This document shows, piece after piece, positions 24,689-33,590 of a stretch of 64,000 nt of DNA. Location of the stretch: contig NZ_JAKCFI010000007.1 in NCBI RefSeq assembly GCF_021412625.1, positions 496,001 to 560,000 on the forward strand, given 5' to 3'. The DNA is from Myxococcus stipitatus (lineage in GTDB: Bacteria; Myxococcota; Myxococcia; Myxococcales; Myxococcaceae). The notes beneath the pieces are model-generated. The model was not told the origin of the DNA. It made no database searches and saw only the letters and a list, made by a program, of their open reading frames with translations. The position numbers and the translations under genes were made by a program. Position 1 is the first letter of the stretch, and every line of letters begins with the position of its first letter.

Positions 24689-25704
24689 GGGGTAGGCGAG
24701 GTGTCGGAGCCGTCGAGGGCGAGCAGTCGCGAGGCGATGCGCTGAATGGCGGTAGCAGCCGGGGAGTCGGGTCGTTCGATGAGGACGGGGCGACGCTTGC
24801 GCACCGCGCGCCACGCCTCGTCGTCATACCGGATGGCCCCGAGGTCATCCATGTCGATGCCGAAGAACTTCTTCCAGGCGGAGGCCACCGCGGCCCCCAC
24901 GCTCGAGTCCGCGTCCGTGCGCGCCTGGTTGACGATGAGCCGGATGCGGAACGCCGCCAGCTCCCGCTCCAACTTCTCCGCGCCCACCGGGTCCTTGCGC
25001 CGTACCTGCGCGAGCACGTCGTGCAGCGTGCGCAGCGAACCCTCGCGCGTGGTCAGCGCGCTGTCCACCAGGTCCTGGATGCCGTACTCGGTCTCCATCG
25101 CCTGCAGCCTGCGGAAGAACGCCGCCTTGGCGAAGCGGTACGCGTTCTCCACCGACGTCGGCTCGGGCAGCACCACCAGCAACCCGTGGTCCGCCATGAT
25201 GAAGAAGTCGATGGTGTTGAAGCTCGTCCCGGCGCCCAGGTCGAGGATGAGGTAGTCCGCCGACGCCCCGAGCAGCGTCTTGAGCAGCTTCTGCTTCTGC
25301 GCGTACTTGAGGTTCGCCGCGTCCAGCGCGTCCTGCGCGCCGGCGATCAACGAAAGCCTGGGCACGCCCGTGGGGACGATGACGTCCTCCAGCCGTGACT
25401 TGTTCTTGCGCAGGAAGTCGGAAAGCGTCGCCTCCGGCTGCCCCACCCCCAGGCACGTGTGCAGGTTGGCGCCACCGAGGTCCGCGTCCACCAGCAGCAC
25501 GTTCATCCCCGCCTGCGCCAGGGCCACGCCCAGGTTGGCGGAGACCATGGACTTGCCGATGCCGCCCTTGCCGCCTCCCACCGCGATGATGCGCTTGGGG
25601 CGCGGACGACTTCCCAGCCCCGGCGGTGCGGAGACACGCGCTTCGGGGATCGGGGTCCCTAGGGCACGGGCTTCGGCCAGGGGCGCTCGCGAGGGCTTCG
25701 ACAT
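24685..25704 (-). CDS. MinD/FlhG-like ParA-family ATPase
   Basis: A 339-residue ATPase with the deviant Walker A (GGGKGGIGKSMVSANLGV), DADLGGANLHTCLGV and the switch region DYLILDLGAGTSFNTIDFF. It groups with FleN/FlhG-type proteins by these motifs, although no flagellar gene is present in the window. Such ATPases position cellular structures by dimerising on membrane or nucleoid. The ATG at 25704 has gggag 5 nt upstream and is preferred over ATG 25716. Its end is coupled (ATGA) to the J-like/HTH gene, which suggests that protein is its partner. Confidence 0.9.
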   Translation of the reverse strand: MSKPSRAPLAEARALGTPIPEARVSAPPGLGSRPRPKRIIAVGGGKGGIGKSMVSANLGVALAQAGMNVLLVDADLGGANLHTCLGVGQPEATLSDFLRKNKSRLEDVIVPTGVPRLSLIAGAQDALDAANLKYAQKQKLLKTLLGASADYLILDLGAGTSFNTIDFFIMADHGLLVVLPEPTSVENAYRFAKAAFFRRLQAMETEYGIQDLVDSALTTREGSLRTLHDVLAQVRRKDPVGAEKLERELAAFRIRLIVNQARTDADSSVGAAVASAWKKFFGIDMDDLGAIRYDDEAWRAVRKRRPVLIERPDSPAATAIQRIASRLLALDGSDTSPTP

Positions 25705-25875
25705 GGGGACTCCCATCAAATCCCGTCCTACCGCCCGCGTCGACTCCCCGCCAATCCTCGGCCACTCCACCGCCGCGGCTCCCGGTTCCCCCGGCCTCTC
25801 CGACACGGATTCCCGGGCTCCCCGGCTGTTCAGCAGACAACCAGCCGGGCTCCCGGCGCCAGGGGGGGCCGCCAA

Positions 25876-25944
25876 TGAGAGCCAGAGACGGATGGAGGCG
25901 ATGAGGACCATCGCCAGGTCGTTGGCGGCGCGCCTCTCGTAGCT
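25876..25944 (-). pseudogene. Relic of an IS5-like transposase C-terminus
   Basis: The minus strand encodes SYERRAANDLAMVLIASIRL followed by WLS, with no adjoining catalytic core. This is the conserved tail of IS5-family transposases (R-Y-E-[KR]..A.N.LAM....IRLWL). It matches 16 of 22 positions of the plus-strand relic ending at 31452. The remainder of the 25705-26251 interval, upstream of the MinD-like gene and of the lyase, shows no other gene. Confidence 0.65.
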
Positions 25945-26251
25945 TGGACCGCGGCGCGGGACCGCGGACCGGACACCCGGGCTCCAGCAAGAGGGCTGCC
26001 CCACGAGCAAGCCCTGGCGAGCACGCCCTCTTCGGGGCAACAGCGGAGTTGGCCGCGCCGGAATTCAGAACCGCTGCGCGCGTTGGGAGCTTCGTCGCAA
26101 GGCTCGTCCCCGCCCGCTGGCGCGGGACTCGGGCCTTCCACTCAAACAGACGCAGGCTCCGCCGTTCAGGTTGGCGCCCTCCACGTCTGGGAGACCGCTC
26201 CCGAGCGTGGGGACGTGCCTCGCGCGCGGGGTCCGCTGGAGGCAACGAAGT

Positions 26252-27943
26252 TTGCGGAAACTCCGAATGGCATTCGTGGTCACGACGTTCTCACTGCTGC
26301 TGTCCGCGGCCTGCAGCGGTAACGGGGCGGGAGATGAGACCGTGCCCGTTGACGAGCCCACCCCCCCTGACGAGGGCACCCCTGCCCCCTCCCCTGGAGC
26401 CGGCGATCCGGAACCCGCCCCCACTCCCGGCGAGCCCGAGCCCACCCCTGGTGAGCCTGCCCCCTCTCCCGACCCCGGCCCCGGTCCTGTCGACCCCGGC
26501 CCAACGGATCCCGAGCCTCCACCGGTTCCTCCCGAACAGGCGGATGTCCTGCCCACCCCCAAGCGAACGCTCACCGCGAGCAACCTCAGCGAGCTGCGGA
26601 GCATGATTGCCGCCGCCATCCCGGGTGACCGCATCGAGGTCGCCGACGGCGCCTACACCAATCAGACCCCCATCGAGGTATCGGTCCGGGGGACGCAACA
26701 GGACCCCATCGTCATCACCGCGAAGAGCGTGGGCGGAGTGACCATCGGTGGAGCCTCGGGCTTCCATGTGGAAGACGCCGCCCATGTCATCCTGCGGGGC
26801 TTCAAGTTGACCCACGCGGTGAAAGAGGGAGACGTCGCGCTGAGAGTCGTCGGCTCGACGCACGTTCGCGTCACCAGGAACGAGTTCGCCATCAAGGACA
26901 CGACGTCCACCAGCACCTGGATGCGGCTCGAGGGCGCGGGCAGCGCCAACAACCGCATCGACCACAACTCCTTCCACGACAAGACCAGCTCCAATGTCTT
27001 CCTCGCCGTCTATGGCAATGCGCCGGACGGAAGCGTGGGCATGTCGCAGAACGACCGCATCGACCACAACCACTTCCACAAGCTGACCCTCGACAGCGAG
27101 GGTGGCGAGTGTCTGCGCATCGGCGACAGCAAGCGCGGCCCCATCAGCGCGCACACCCTGGTGGAGGCCAACCTCTTCGAGCAGTGCAACGGTGACCCCG
27201 AGGTCATCTCCAACAAGAGCTCGGAGAACGTCTTCCGCGGCAACACCCTGCGCAACAACAAGGGCTCGCTGGTGCTGCGCCATGGCAACAAGAACGTGGT
27301 GGATGGCAACTTCATCCTGAACAACGCGGGGGGACTGCGCGTCTACGGCCACGACCACCTCATCACCAACAACTACATCGAGGGCAGCACCGGCACGGGC
27401 GCCCAGGGCACCATCGTCCTCAGCAGCGGCTGCACCGAGGAGGACACGGGCCTGGGCACGGACTGCAGCGTGGCCAACCGGGTGACGGTGGCCTTCAACA
27501 CCCTGGTGGGCAACCGGCCGACCCACCTGGTCATCGGCTCCTCCGATTCACGGCGGCCCATTCCGGCTCGGGACCTGCGCGTCGAGAACAACCTCCTCGT
27601 CGGTGAGGAGGGGACGTTGGTGGACTTCGAGCGGGCTCCCGAAGGCTTCACCGCCATCGGCAACATCCTCTGGGGCGCGGCCTCGCCCGGCGACATGCCC
27701 TCCGCGGGCTACGTGAGGGTGGCTCCCCAACTGGTGCGCGCGGCGGATGGCCTCATGCGCCCGTCCGCCTCGAGCCCGGTCATCGGCGCGGCGCGCACCT
27801 CCACCGGCGGATCGAGCCCCACCACGGACATGGATGGACAGGCGCGCTCCGGCGCGCTGGACGTGGGCGCGGACCAGGCGGCGAGCAGCCCGGCCCTTCG
27901 CCGTCCACTCACCGCCACGGACGTCGGACCTCGAGCCCCCTAG
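26252..27943 (+). CDS. PL6-family polysaccharide lyase lipoprotein (predicted alginate lyase)
   Basis: A 563-residue lipoprotein. The TTG at 26252 is chosen because ggagg lies 9 nt upstream and gives a proper signal (MRKLRMAFVVTTFSLLLSAAC, lipobox SAAC); ATG 26267 is the alternative. A Pro/Glu/Gly-rich tether follows to about residue 95. The rest is a right-handed parallel beta-helix of the PL6 (chondroitinase B/alginate lyase) type. The conserved run NKSSENVFRGNTLRN then GSLVLRHGNKNVVDGNF holds the catalytic Lys and Arg, followed by GGLRVYGHDHLITNNY. Alginate is the likeliest substrate. It converges on the heparinase-like gene, sharing a CTAG stop overlap. Confidence 0.87.
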   Translation: MRKLRMAFVVTTFSLLLSAACSGNGAGDETVPVDEPTPPDEGTPAPSPGAGDPEPAPTPGEPEPTPGEPAPSPDPGPGPVDPGPTDPEPPPVPPEQADVLPTPKRTLTASNLSELRSMIAAAIPGDRIEVADGAYTNQTPIEVSVRGTQQDPIVITAKSVGGVTIGGASGFHVEDAAHVILRGFKLTHAVKEGDVALRVVGSTHVRVTRNEFAIKDTTSTSTWMRLEGAGSANNRIDHNSFHDKTSSNVFLAVYGNAPDGSVGMSQNDRIDHNHFHKLTLDSEGGECLRIGDSKRGPISAHTLVEANLFEQCNGDPEVISNKSSENVFRGNTLRNNKGSLVLRHGNKNVVDGNFILNNAGGLRVYGHDHLITNNYIEGSTGTGAQGTIVLSSGCTEEDTGLGTDCSVANRVTVAFNTLVGNRPTHLVIGSSDSRRPIPARDLRVENNLLVGEEGTLVDFERAPEGFTAIGNILWGAASPGDMPSAGYVRVAPQLVRAADGLMRPSASSPVIGAARTSTGGSSPTTDMDGQARSGALDVGADQAASSPALRRPLTATDVGPRAP

Positions 27944-29922
27944 GGCGCGCCTGTATCCGCTCGCTCACATGATTCGGGTGTGGTGGTGACCGTGACGGCC
28001 TCGTCCGTTTCGGCTGGCCGCCACACCCGGATGCGGTAGCCGCGGCCCGCCGCGCAAGCGCGCACCTCCATCTCGTCCTGCCCGGGCAGGACGGAGACAT
28101 GGGCCGGCGACAGGGCATTCAGTCCACTCGTGAAGAGCGTCCCATAGTGGGCCCGGGCGCCCTCGCGGAGGTAGACGAGCACCGTCGACGCCTTGCGCAC
28201 CTCGTAGTCCTCCGAGTACCAGCCATCGTACGGCTTCGTGGCTCCACGCACCGTGGTGGCGGACAGCCCCTCCGGCAGGGCCTGGGTGACCTGGAGGACG
28301 CGCTTGCCCGTCGCGTCCGTGACGAACGCGGAGACGCCTTGCGTGGAGACGGTGAGGTCCGGCTGAAAGTGCCAGCGCTGCTCGAAGCGGTGCGAGCCTT
28401 CCGAGATGAGCTGGTCGAACACGAGGACCACGTCCTTCTCCAGCAGCATGACCGCGCGCCAGTGGCGCACCCCTTCGTAGAGCGCGTGGAAGCCGGACTG
28501 GTAGAGCCACGGGTTCCCCTGCGCTGACAGGCTGGGGCTGGCGTTCCCATCCCGCTGGTCCAGCCCATCCACCGTCACCGTGTTGTGGGCGCGGGTGCTG
28601 CGGAAGTAGGTCTCCTCGTCTCCCGGCTCCTCGGTGAACATCCCGGAGTCGGTCAGCAGCGTGCGGCCGGCCGAGTAGAGGACCACATTGAGGGCATCGA
28701 GGTGGCTGTGGTCCGTGCGGTAGGGCCCCATGTCGAACACCACGTGCGTCTGTGCCTGGTAGTCCAGGGCAGTGTCGAACGAGGAGCGCAGCACCGCCAG
28801 TCCCGAACTCGAGAAGACGGCGAGGCGCTCGGTGGGCGCGCTGCCGCACATGCCCGCCGTCAGCATGTGGCCCAGCTCGGGGAAGACCGCGCCCATCCTC
28901 GCGAGCAACACCGGTTGGTGCTTGCGAACCAGCAGACGCTGACTCGCCCCGAGCATGGGGATGTGCCCATCGGGCTGCACGATATAGGCGGCGAAGCGCG
29001 CCATCCGCTCCAGCACGGGCGCCACCTGCGCGGGCAGCTCCAGACCGTACGCCCGCGCCCACTGCGCGAGCTGATACGCCTGGGTGAAGACGTAGAACTG
29101 GTAGTAGGCCGAGTTCTCGATGACGAAGCCGTCCGAGCCGATGATGTCCGCGAGCAGCCCCTCGTAGCGGGCGAGCGCCAGCTCACGCCACCGGAGCGCG
29201 TCCTCGAAGTACGGGAAGTTCTCCGCGATGAGCAGCAGCGCCGTCGCTTCGGCGAACCCGTGGTTGAAGCCGGCCTCGAAGTTCCCCGGGTCCGCCAGGA
29301 AGCGCGCATCCTCGAGGATGAGCCGCTCGAGCAGCGTCTGGTCCTGCGATCCGAGGGCGTCCGCGTGCTTGAGCTTCCAGTATGAATTGATGAGCACCAT
29401 GGCCCGGTACGCGGTGCCGTGTTTGTCCTGGCTGAAGACGGAGTTCTGCTTGTTGTCGGCGAAGCTCCTGAAGATCTCCATGAGCTTGTCGCGGTAGCGC
29501 CGGTCACCCGTCTCCCGGAAGGCCCACAGGAGGTGGGCCGTGGGCCGCAACCCGTAGAAGACGTAGCGCCAGAACTTCTCGCCGTAGGGGTCCTCCGTCC
29601 AGGTCAGCGGCATCGGCAGGTGGATGGGGTCGAACCGGGGAACCGGCCAGGTGTCCTTGAGCAGCAGGTCCGCTTGCGCCAGGTCGCCCTCGTCCAACCA
29701 CAGGTAGGCCACCTCCTTTCCGAACGGGTGGCCCCCCACGACGCACGCGCTCCCCTTGCAGCCCTTCTGCTGCGCCGGGTTGGCGTCCTCCCGCCCGCAG
29801 GCGATGTTCAGCACCTCGGCCGAGTCGAGCTCCCTCGACGGCTCCTTCTTGTGCCCGCAGTGCGTGAGCAGCCCAAGAAGCAAGACACCACCCACGGCTC
29901 TCCATCCCAGTCTTCGCGACAT
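27940..29922 (-). CDS. Heparinase II/III-like lyase lipoprotein (predicted oligo-alginate lyase)
   Basis: A 660-residue lipoprotein (MSRRLGWRAVGGVLLLGLLTHC, lipobox LTHC). An N-terminal alpha-toroid (about 90-350) contains the conserved Asn-His pair (GFNHGFAEATALLL) and the Tyr-bearing motif IENSAYYQFYVF. The C-terminal beta-sandwich carries DMGPYRTDHSHLDALNVVLY and FRSTRAHNTVTVDG, as in PL15/PL17 and heparinase II/III enzymes. Together with the PL6 lyase it would make an endo/exo pair for an alginate-like polymer at the cell surface. Substrate assignment is inference from family pairing. Confidence 0.85.
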   Translation of the reverse strand: MSRRLGWRAVGGVLLLGLLTHCGHKKEPSRELDSAEVLNIACGREDANPAQQKGCKGSACVVGGHPFGKEVAYLWLDEGDLAQADLLLKDTWPVPRFDPIHLPMPLTWTEDPYGEKFWRYVFYGLRPTAHLLWAFRETGDRRYRDKLMEIFRSFADNKQNSVFSQDKHGTAYRAMVLINSYWKLKHADALGSQDQTLLERLILEDARFLADPGNFEAGFNHGFAEATALLLIAENFPYFEDALRWRELALARYEGLLADIIGSDGFVIENSAYYQFYVFTQAYQLAQWARAYGLELPAQVAPVLERMARFAAYIVQPDGHIPMLGASQRLLVRKHQPVLLARMGAVFPELGHMLTAGMCGSAPTERLAVFSSSGLAVLRSSFDTALDYQAQTHVVFDMGPYRTDHSHLDALNVVLYSAGRTLLTDSGMFTEEPGDEETYFRSTRAHNTVTVDGLDQRDGNASPSLSAQGNPWLYQSGFHALYEGVRHWRAVMLLEKDVVLVFDQLISEGSHRFEQRWHFQPDLTVSTQGVSAFVTDATGKRVLQVTQALPEGLSATTVRGATKPYDGWYSEDYEVRKASTVLVYLREGARAHYGTLFTSGLNALSPAHVSVLPGQDEMEVRACAAGRGYRIRVWRPAETDEAVTVTTTPESCERADTGAP

Positions 29923-29980
29923 CTCTCGTCACTCCGTTGCAGGAAGGCGAACAGTCCGGTCCAGACGGGCGTCGCTGGAC

Positions 29981-30919
29981 CTACTCCACGCGAATGAAGG
30001 CGTCCGCGCCGCCAGGGGCCGTGGCACCGCCGCCCAGGCCGACATGCGGGAACAGCGCGGCACACTCCGGGTCTCCGGCGCTGGAGAAGCATCCGGGGAC
30101 AGGGTCCGTCAGCCCATCTCCGGAGCGCTCGAAGTCCGTGTGCGCGAAGAGCGCGGCCACGTCGAAGACGACCCGGTTGCGCCGCGGCTCGAAGCCCGTG
30201 AGGAAGATGGTGCCTTGATTCTCCGCGCTGCAGTCGACGCCGATGGCGGGCACCCCCGTGCAGCCGTCGGCTCGGACGTGGAAGACATAGGCCCGGTTCC
30301 CGCCCGAGCGCACGTCGAGCCGGAGGTACCTGTAGCCGTACGTCCAGCTCCACCACATGCTGGGGTCATCGAGCGGTGGGTCCGCCCACTCCACGTTCCG
30401 GTGGTTGATTTCGCGCGGCACCCCTAGCGTGAACTCCACGCCGGTGTAGTCGTCGAAGTCGGGCACGGTGCCCGTCACCTCGGTGTGGACTTCCGGGCTG
30501 CCCGTGTTGCACGTGCCGGTACCATCCTCGAAGTCGAGCTTGGCGACCGTCTTGCGCTGCCAGCGGCCATCCTGCTCCAGCACCAAGGGGACCCTTCCCC
30601 CACCCTTGCGCACCAACGAAACGTCGTGCACATACGCCTTGAAGTCCAGCAGTTGGAGGCTCGTGCCGGGGGTACCGACCTTCTCGTAGCTCGCGTCACA
30701 GCGCAGGGGCTCGTCGCGCACCTGGGCGGCGAACTGGACCGAGACCTCACGCTCCCCGATGCAAGCAAGCAGGAGCGAGGGCACCACGAGCACGAGGAGC
30801 CGGGGTATTCCCCCCCACCGCCACGCGGCAGACAGACTTCGTCGTCTGTTGGCACCGACGCGCGGCGTGAGCCGCCCGAGCATCCCGCGTCCCCGCAACC
30901 GTTCCTCTCCCGGATACAT
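29981..30919 (-). CDS. MbnP-like lipoprotein (metallo-mystery pair four-Cys family)
   Basis: About 312 residues. A basic N-terminus leads to a hydrophobic signal and lipobox (LLVLVVPSLLLAC). The mature domain has the MbnP hallmarks: a first strand VSVQFAAQVRDEPLRC, several conserved Cys, GVEFTLGVPREINH and the aromatic motif WWSWTYGYRYLRLD. MbnP proteins are periplasmic copper-binding proteins normally encoded beside the dihaem enzyme MbnH. No MbnH gene is next to it here. The start is uncertain: ATG 30919 is used, with ATG 30883, TTG 30898 and an earlier in-frame codon at 30946 possible. Confidence 0.8.
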   Translation of the reverse strand: MYPGEERLRGRGMLGRLTPRVGANRRRSLSAAWRWGGIPRLLVLVVPSLLLACIGEREVSVQFAAQVRDEPLRCDASYEKVGTPGTSLQLLDFKAYVHDVSLVRKGGGRVPLVLEQDGRWQRKTVAKLDFEDGTGTCNTGSPEVHTEVTGTVPDFDDYTGVEFTLGVPREINHRNVEWADPPLDDPSMWWSWTYGYRYLRLDVRSGGNRAYVFHVRADGCTGVPAIGVDCSAENQGTIFLTGFEPRRNRVVFDVAALFAHTDFERSGDGLTDPVPGCFSSAGDPECAALFPHVGLGGGATAPGGADAFIRVE

Positions 30920-31150
30920 CCCCTCCCCCTTGCCCGCCTGAACCACGAAGCGCCCCGCGCGCGACGACCCCAGCGAGAACGGGCGGTTGCATGGCGCGCG
31001 CCGACCGGGACTGGCCAGGAAAAGGATGCCCGGCGCGACAACGCAATCGCCCTCCGGCAGAGGGACCGCCGGGTCATCGCGTTTCCATGGGGACGCGCCT
31101 TCTCAGGCGGCGTGGGCGGCCTGCCCCGGATAGGCATTCTCGCGTCCCAT

Positions 31151-31452
31151 GCGACGGCCCGCGCCCGCGGGGCGCCGCGGCGACTGCCAGATACCCTCGC
31201 GGGCGTCAAAGGCTACAGCGACAACAGCCTGCGCGCCTGGTGTCGTGAGCACCGGAGGCAGGCAGTCATCCCTACCCGCTCGACCCCGCCGCGCCTTCGC
31301 GTCTTTCGCCACGCGGCCTACCGCAAGCGCCGCCGGGTGGGGGGCGCTTCAATCGCTCGAAGCAGGACCGGAGGGTGGCGACGCGCTACGAGGAGCGTGC
31401 CGCCAACCACCTGGCGATGCTCCTCAGCGCCTCCTTCCGCCTCTGGCCCTGA
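31151..31452 (+). pseudogene. Frameshifted IS5-like transposase relic
   Basis: The C-terminal third of an IS5-family DDE transposase, without its N-terminal part. One frame reads GVKGYSDNSLRAWCREHRRQ then AVIPTR (31202-31279), the usual DKGY.S..LR..L...G..PVIP motif, and RHAAYRKRRRV. The frame then shifts near 31340 to RFNRSKQDRRVATRYEERAA then NHLAMLLSASFRLWP and a stop at 31452. Because it is split and truncated it cannot be active. It points away from the lyase cassette, as does the relic at 25876-25944. The rest of 30920-31466 shows no other gene. Confidence 0.75.
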
Positions 31453-31466
31453 TTTGCGGACACGCC

Positions 31467-32060
31467 CTAGTCGTCGAGCAGCTCGACGTTCCAGTACGAC
31501 GCGTCCGCCAGGTGCAGGAAGGGCAGCCACTCCTGGTAGGTCACCTTGCGCGAAGCGCCGCGGAACAAGGGCGTCCAGCGCGGGCGCACGGGCTTCTTGA
31601 GCAGCCTCATGCCCGCCTGCTCCGGCGTGCGACCACCCTTCATCAGGTTGCAGGGCACGCACGAGCACACCACGTTCTCCCACGTCGTCTTGCCGCCCTG
31701 GGTGCGCGGCATCACGTGGTCCAGGTTCAGCTCGCTGCGCGGCAGCGTCTTCCCGCAGTACTGACAGGTGTCCGCGTCGCGGGCGTAGATGTTGAGTCGC
31801 GAGAAGCGCACCCTGCCCCGGGGCAGGTGGTCATACGCGCTGAGCACCAGCACCCGGGGAACGCGGATGGTCCGGTTGATGGTGGTGATGCAGTCCTGCG
31901 TGGCGCTCAGCGCCGCCCAATCGTCGAACTCGTAGAGCCGGTACTGCGCGTCGATGGCCTTGGCGACGCCCTGATACAGCAGCGAGAACGCCCGCTTCAC
32001 CGACGTGACATGCACCGGTTGGTAGTACCGGTTGAGGACGAGGACGGCGCTGTTGATCAT
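31467..32060 (-). CDS. HNH endonuclease-domain protein
   Basis: A 197-residue protein. Residues 1-85 form a beta-rich N-terminal part (NSAVLVLNRYYQPVHVTSVK) typical of the stand-alone bacterial HNH family. The HNH zinc nuclease follows: CQYCGKTL, LNLDHVMPRTQGGKTTWEN with the catalytic DH pair, and the second CxxC (CSCVPCN). Such proteins are common and monocistronic in many bacteria, with no known restriction role. Here its ATG overlaps the selA stop (ATGA at 32057-32060). Confidence 0.9.
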   Translation of the reverse strand: MINSAVLVLNRYYQPVHVTSVKRAFSLLYQGVAKAIDAQYRLYEFDDWAALSATQDCITTINRTIRVPRVLVLSAYDHLPRGRVRFSRLNIYARDADTCQYCGKTLPRSELNLDHVMPRTQGGKTTWENVVCSCVPCNLMKGGRTPEQAGMRLLKKPVRPRWTPLFRGASRKVTYQEWLPFLHLADASYWNVELLDD

Positions 32061-33454
32061 GGTGGTTTCCCGGGACTTGCGGCCGCCACCGCTTCGGCGA
32101 CCGACCTGAGCTCCTCCTCCGCGAGACAGCGGACGTCGAGGACCACCTCTCCGTCCGACATCCTGCCAATAACCGGCACCCCGCCGCCGCGCAGGCGTTC
32201 GAGGAATGATTCCGGCGCGTCAACGTTGAGGACGCACGCGAAGGAAGGCAACCGGGCCAGCGGCATGGCTCCCCCACCTACCTGTCCCACCACCGCATCC
32301 ACTCGGGAACGAACGCCTCGTTCCGCCAGCAAGTCCTGGAGCCGCCGCGCCCGCGCCCCGAGCATGTCCGGTGACTGGGCGAGCAGCCTGTACGTGGGAA
32401 CCGCATCCGGTCGGCCGTCCCGATACAGCTCCAGGGTCGCCTCCAGCGCGGCCACCGTCATCTTGTCCACGCGCAGCGCGCGCGTGAGGGGATGGGCCTT
32501 GATGCGGGCGATCAACGCCGAGCGCCCCACCACGATGCCCGCCTGCGGGCCTCCCAGCAGCTTGTCGCCGGAGAAGGCCACCACGTCCGCTCCCGCCGCC
32601 ACCGCCCGCGGCACCGTCAACTCCTCCGAAAGCCCCTCCCCCACCACCGGCACCAACGCCCCGGACCCCAGGTCCTGGAACACCGGCACCCCCTTCTGCT
32701 TCCCCAGCCCCGCCAGGGCCTCCACCCCCACGTCCTCCGTGAACCCCACCAGCGCGAAGTTGGAGCGGTGGACCTTCACCAACAGGCCCGTCTCCGACCC
32801 CACCGCGCCCGCATAGTCGGCCAGGCGCGTGCGGTTGGTGGTGCCCACCTCCACCAGCCTCGCGCCCGACTGGCGCATGACGTCCGGGACGCGGAAGCCA
32901 CCGCCGATCTCCACCAGCTCGCCGCGCGACACGACACACTCACGGCCCGCCGCCAGCGCCGCCAGCACCAGCAGCACCGCGCCCGCGCAGTTGTTGACGA
33001 CCAGCGCGTCCTCCGCCCCGGTGAGCTCGCGCAACAGCCCCACCACGGGCGCGTAGCGGCTGCCTCGCTCTCCCTCGTCCAGGTCGTATTCGAGGTTGGA
33101 GTACCCCTGCCCCACGCGGGCCGCGCGGGCCACCGCCTCCGGCGCCAGGGGCGCGCGCCCCAGGTTGGTGTGCAGCACCACGCCCGTGGCGTTGAGCACC
33201 GGCCGGAGGTGGGGCGTGGCCAGCAGCGCCAACGCGTCCCTCACGTCCGCGTCCTGGAACGTCTGGGCCTCTCCCTGGAGCAGGCGGGCCCGGACCCGGT
33301 CCACCGCCAGCCGGAGCGCCGACACCGCGCGCGCCCGGGGGACGCCGGCCAGCAAGGGCTCCAGCGACGGACGCCGCAGCAGCTGCTCGATGGAGGGGAG
33401 CGCGCGCAAGAGCGCGTTCTTACCGCCGTCCACGTTGTTCGACGGTGGGCCCAC
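32057..33454 (-). CDS. selA: L-seryl-tRNA(Sec) selenium transferase
   Basis: A 465-residue PLP enzyme that converts Ser-tRNA(Sec) to Sec-tRNA(Sec) with selenophosphate. Typical motifs are LLRALPSIEQLLRRPSL at the N-terminus, VLNATGVVLHTNLGRAPL, VVNNCAGAVLLVL, and the PLP lysine in FSGDKLLGGPQAGI. The length matches SelA (about 460). The start is GTG at 33454; GTG 33433 is possible and neither has a good ribosome site. It implies the organism makes selenoproteins, though no selB, selD or tRNA-Sec is seen in this window. Confidence 0.95.
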   Translation of the reverse strand: MGPPSNNVDGGKNALLRALPSIEQLLRRPSLEPLLAGVPRARAVSALRLAVDRVRARLLQGEAQTFQDADVRDALALLATPHLRPVLNATGVVLHTNLGRAPLAPEAVARAARVGQGYSNLEYDLDEGERGSRYAPVVGLLRELTGAEDALVVNNCAGAVLLVLAALAAGRECVVSRGELVEIGGGFRVPDVMRQSGARLVEVGTTNRTRLADYAGAVGSETGLLVKVHRSNFALVGFTEDVGVEALAGLGKQKGVPVFQDLGSGALVPVVGEGLSEELTVPRAVAAGADVVAFSGDKLLGGPQAGIVVGRSALIARIKAHPLTRALRVDKMTVAALEATLELYRDGRPDAVPTYRLLAQSPDMLGARARRLQDLLAERGVRSRVDAVVGQVGGGAMPLARLPSFACVLNVDAPESFLERLRGGGVPVIGRMSDGEVVLDVRCLAEEELRSVAEAVAAASPGKPP

Positions 33455-33590
33455 GTCGGAGAGTCTAGGAGACCCGCCCTCGAATCTCCAAACGACAGGC
33501 CGGTGTCCGCTGCGTGACGGAAGGCGCACGGACGCCCGGTCCGGGCAGGCAGGCGCCGGAGTTTCCCCATCGCCGTGACAGCGCCATGAC

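Noticed and set aside
31100..31452. Possible active transposase gene
   Set aside because: Only the C-terminal third is present, and it is split between two frames; no complete catalytic core or terminal inverted repeats were found.
32057..33590. tRNA-Sec or SECIS-like element near selA
   Set aside because: No cloverleaf or clear stem-loop with the expected spacing was seen on either strand.
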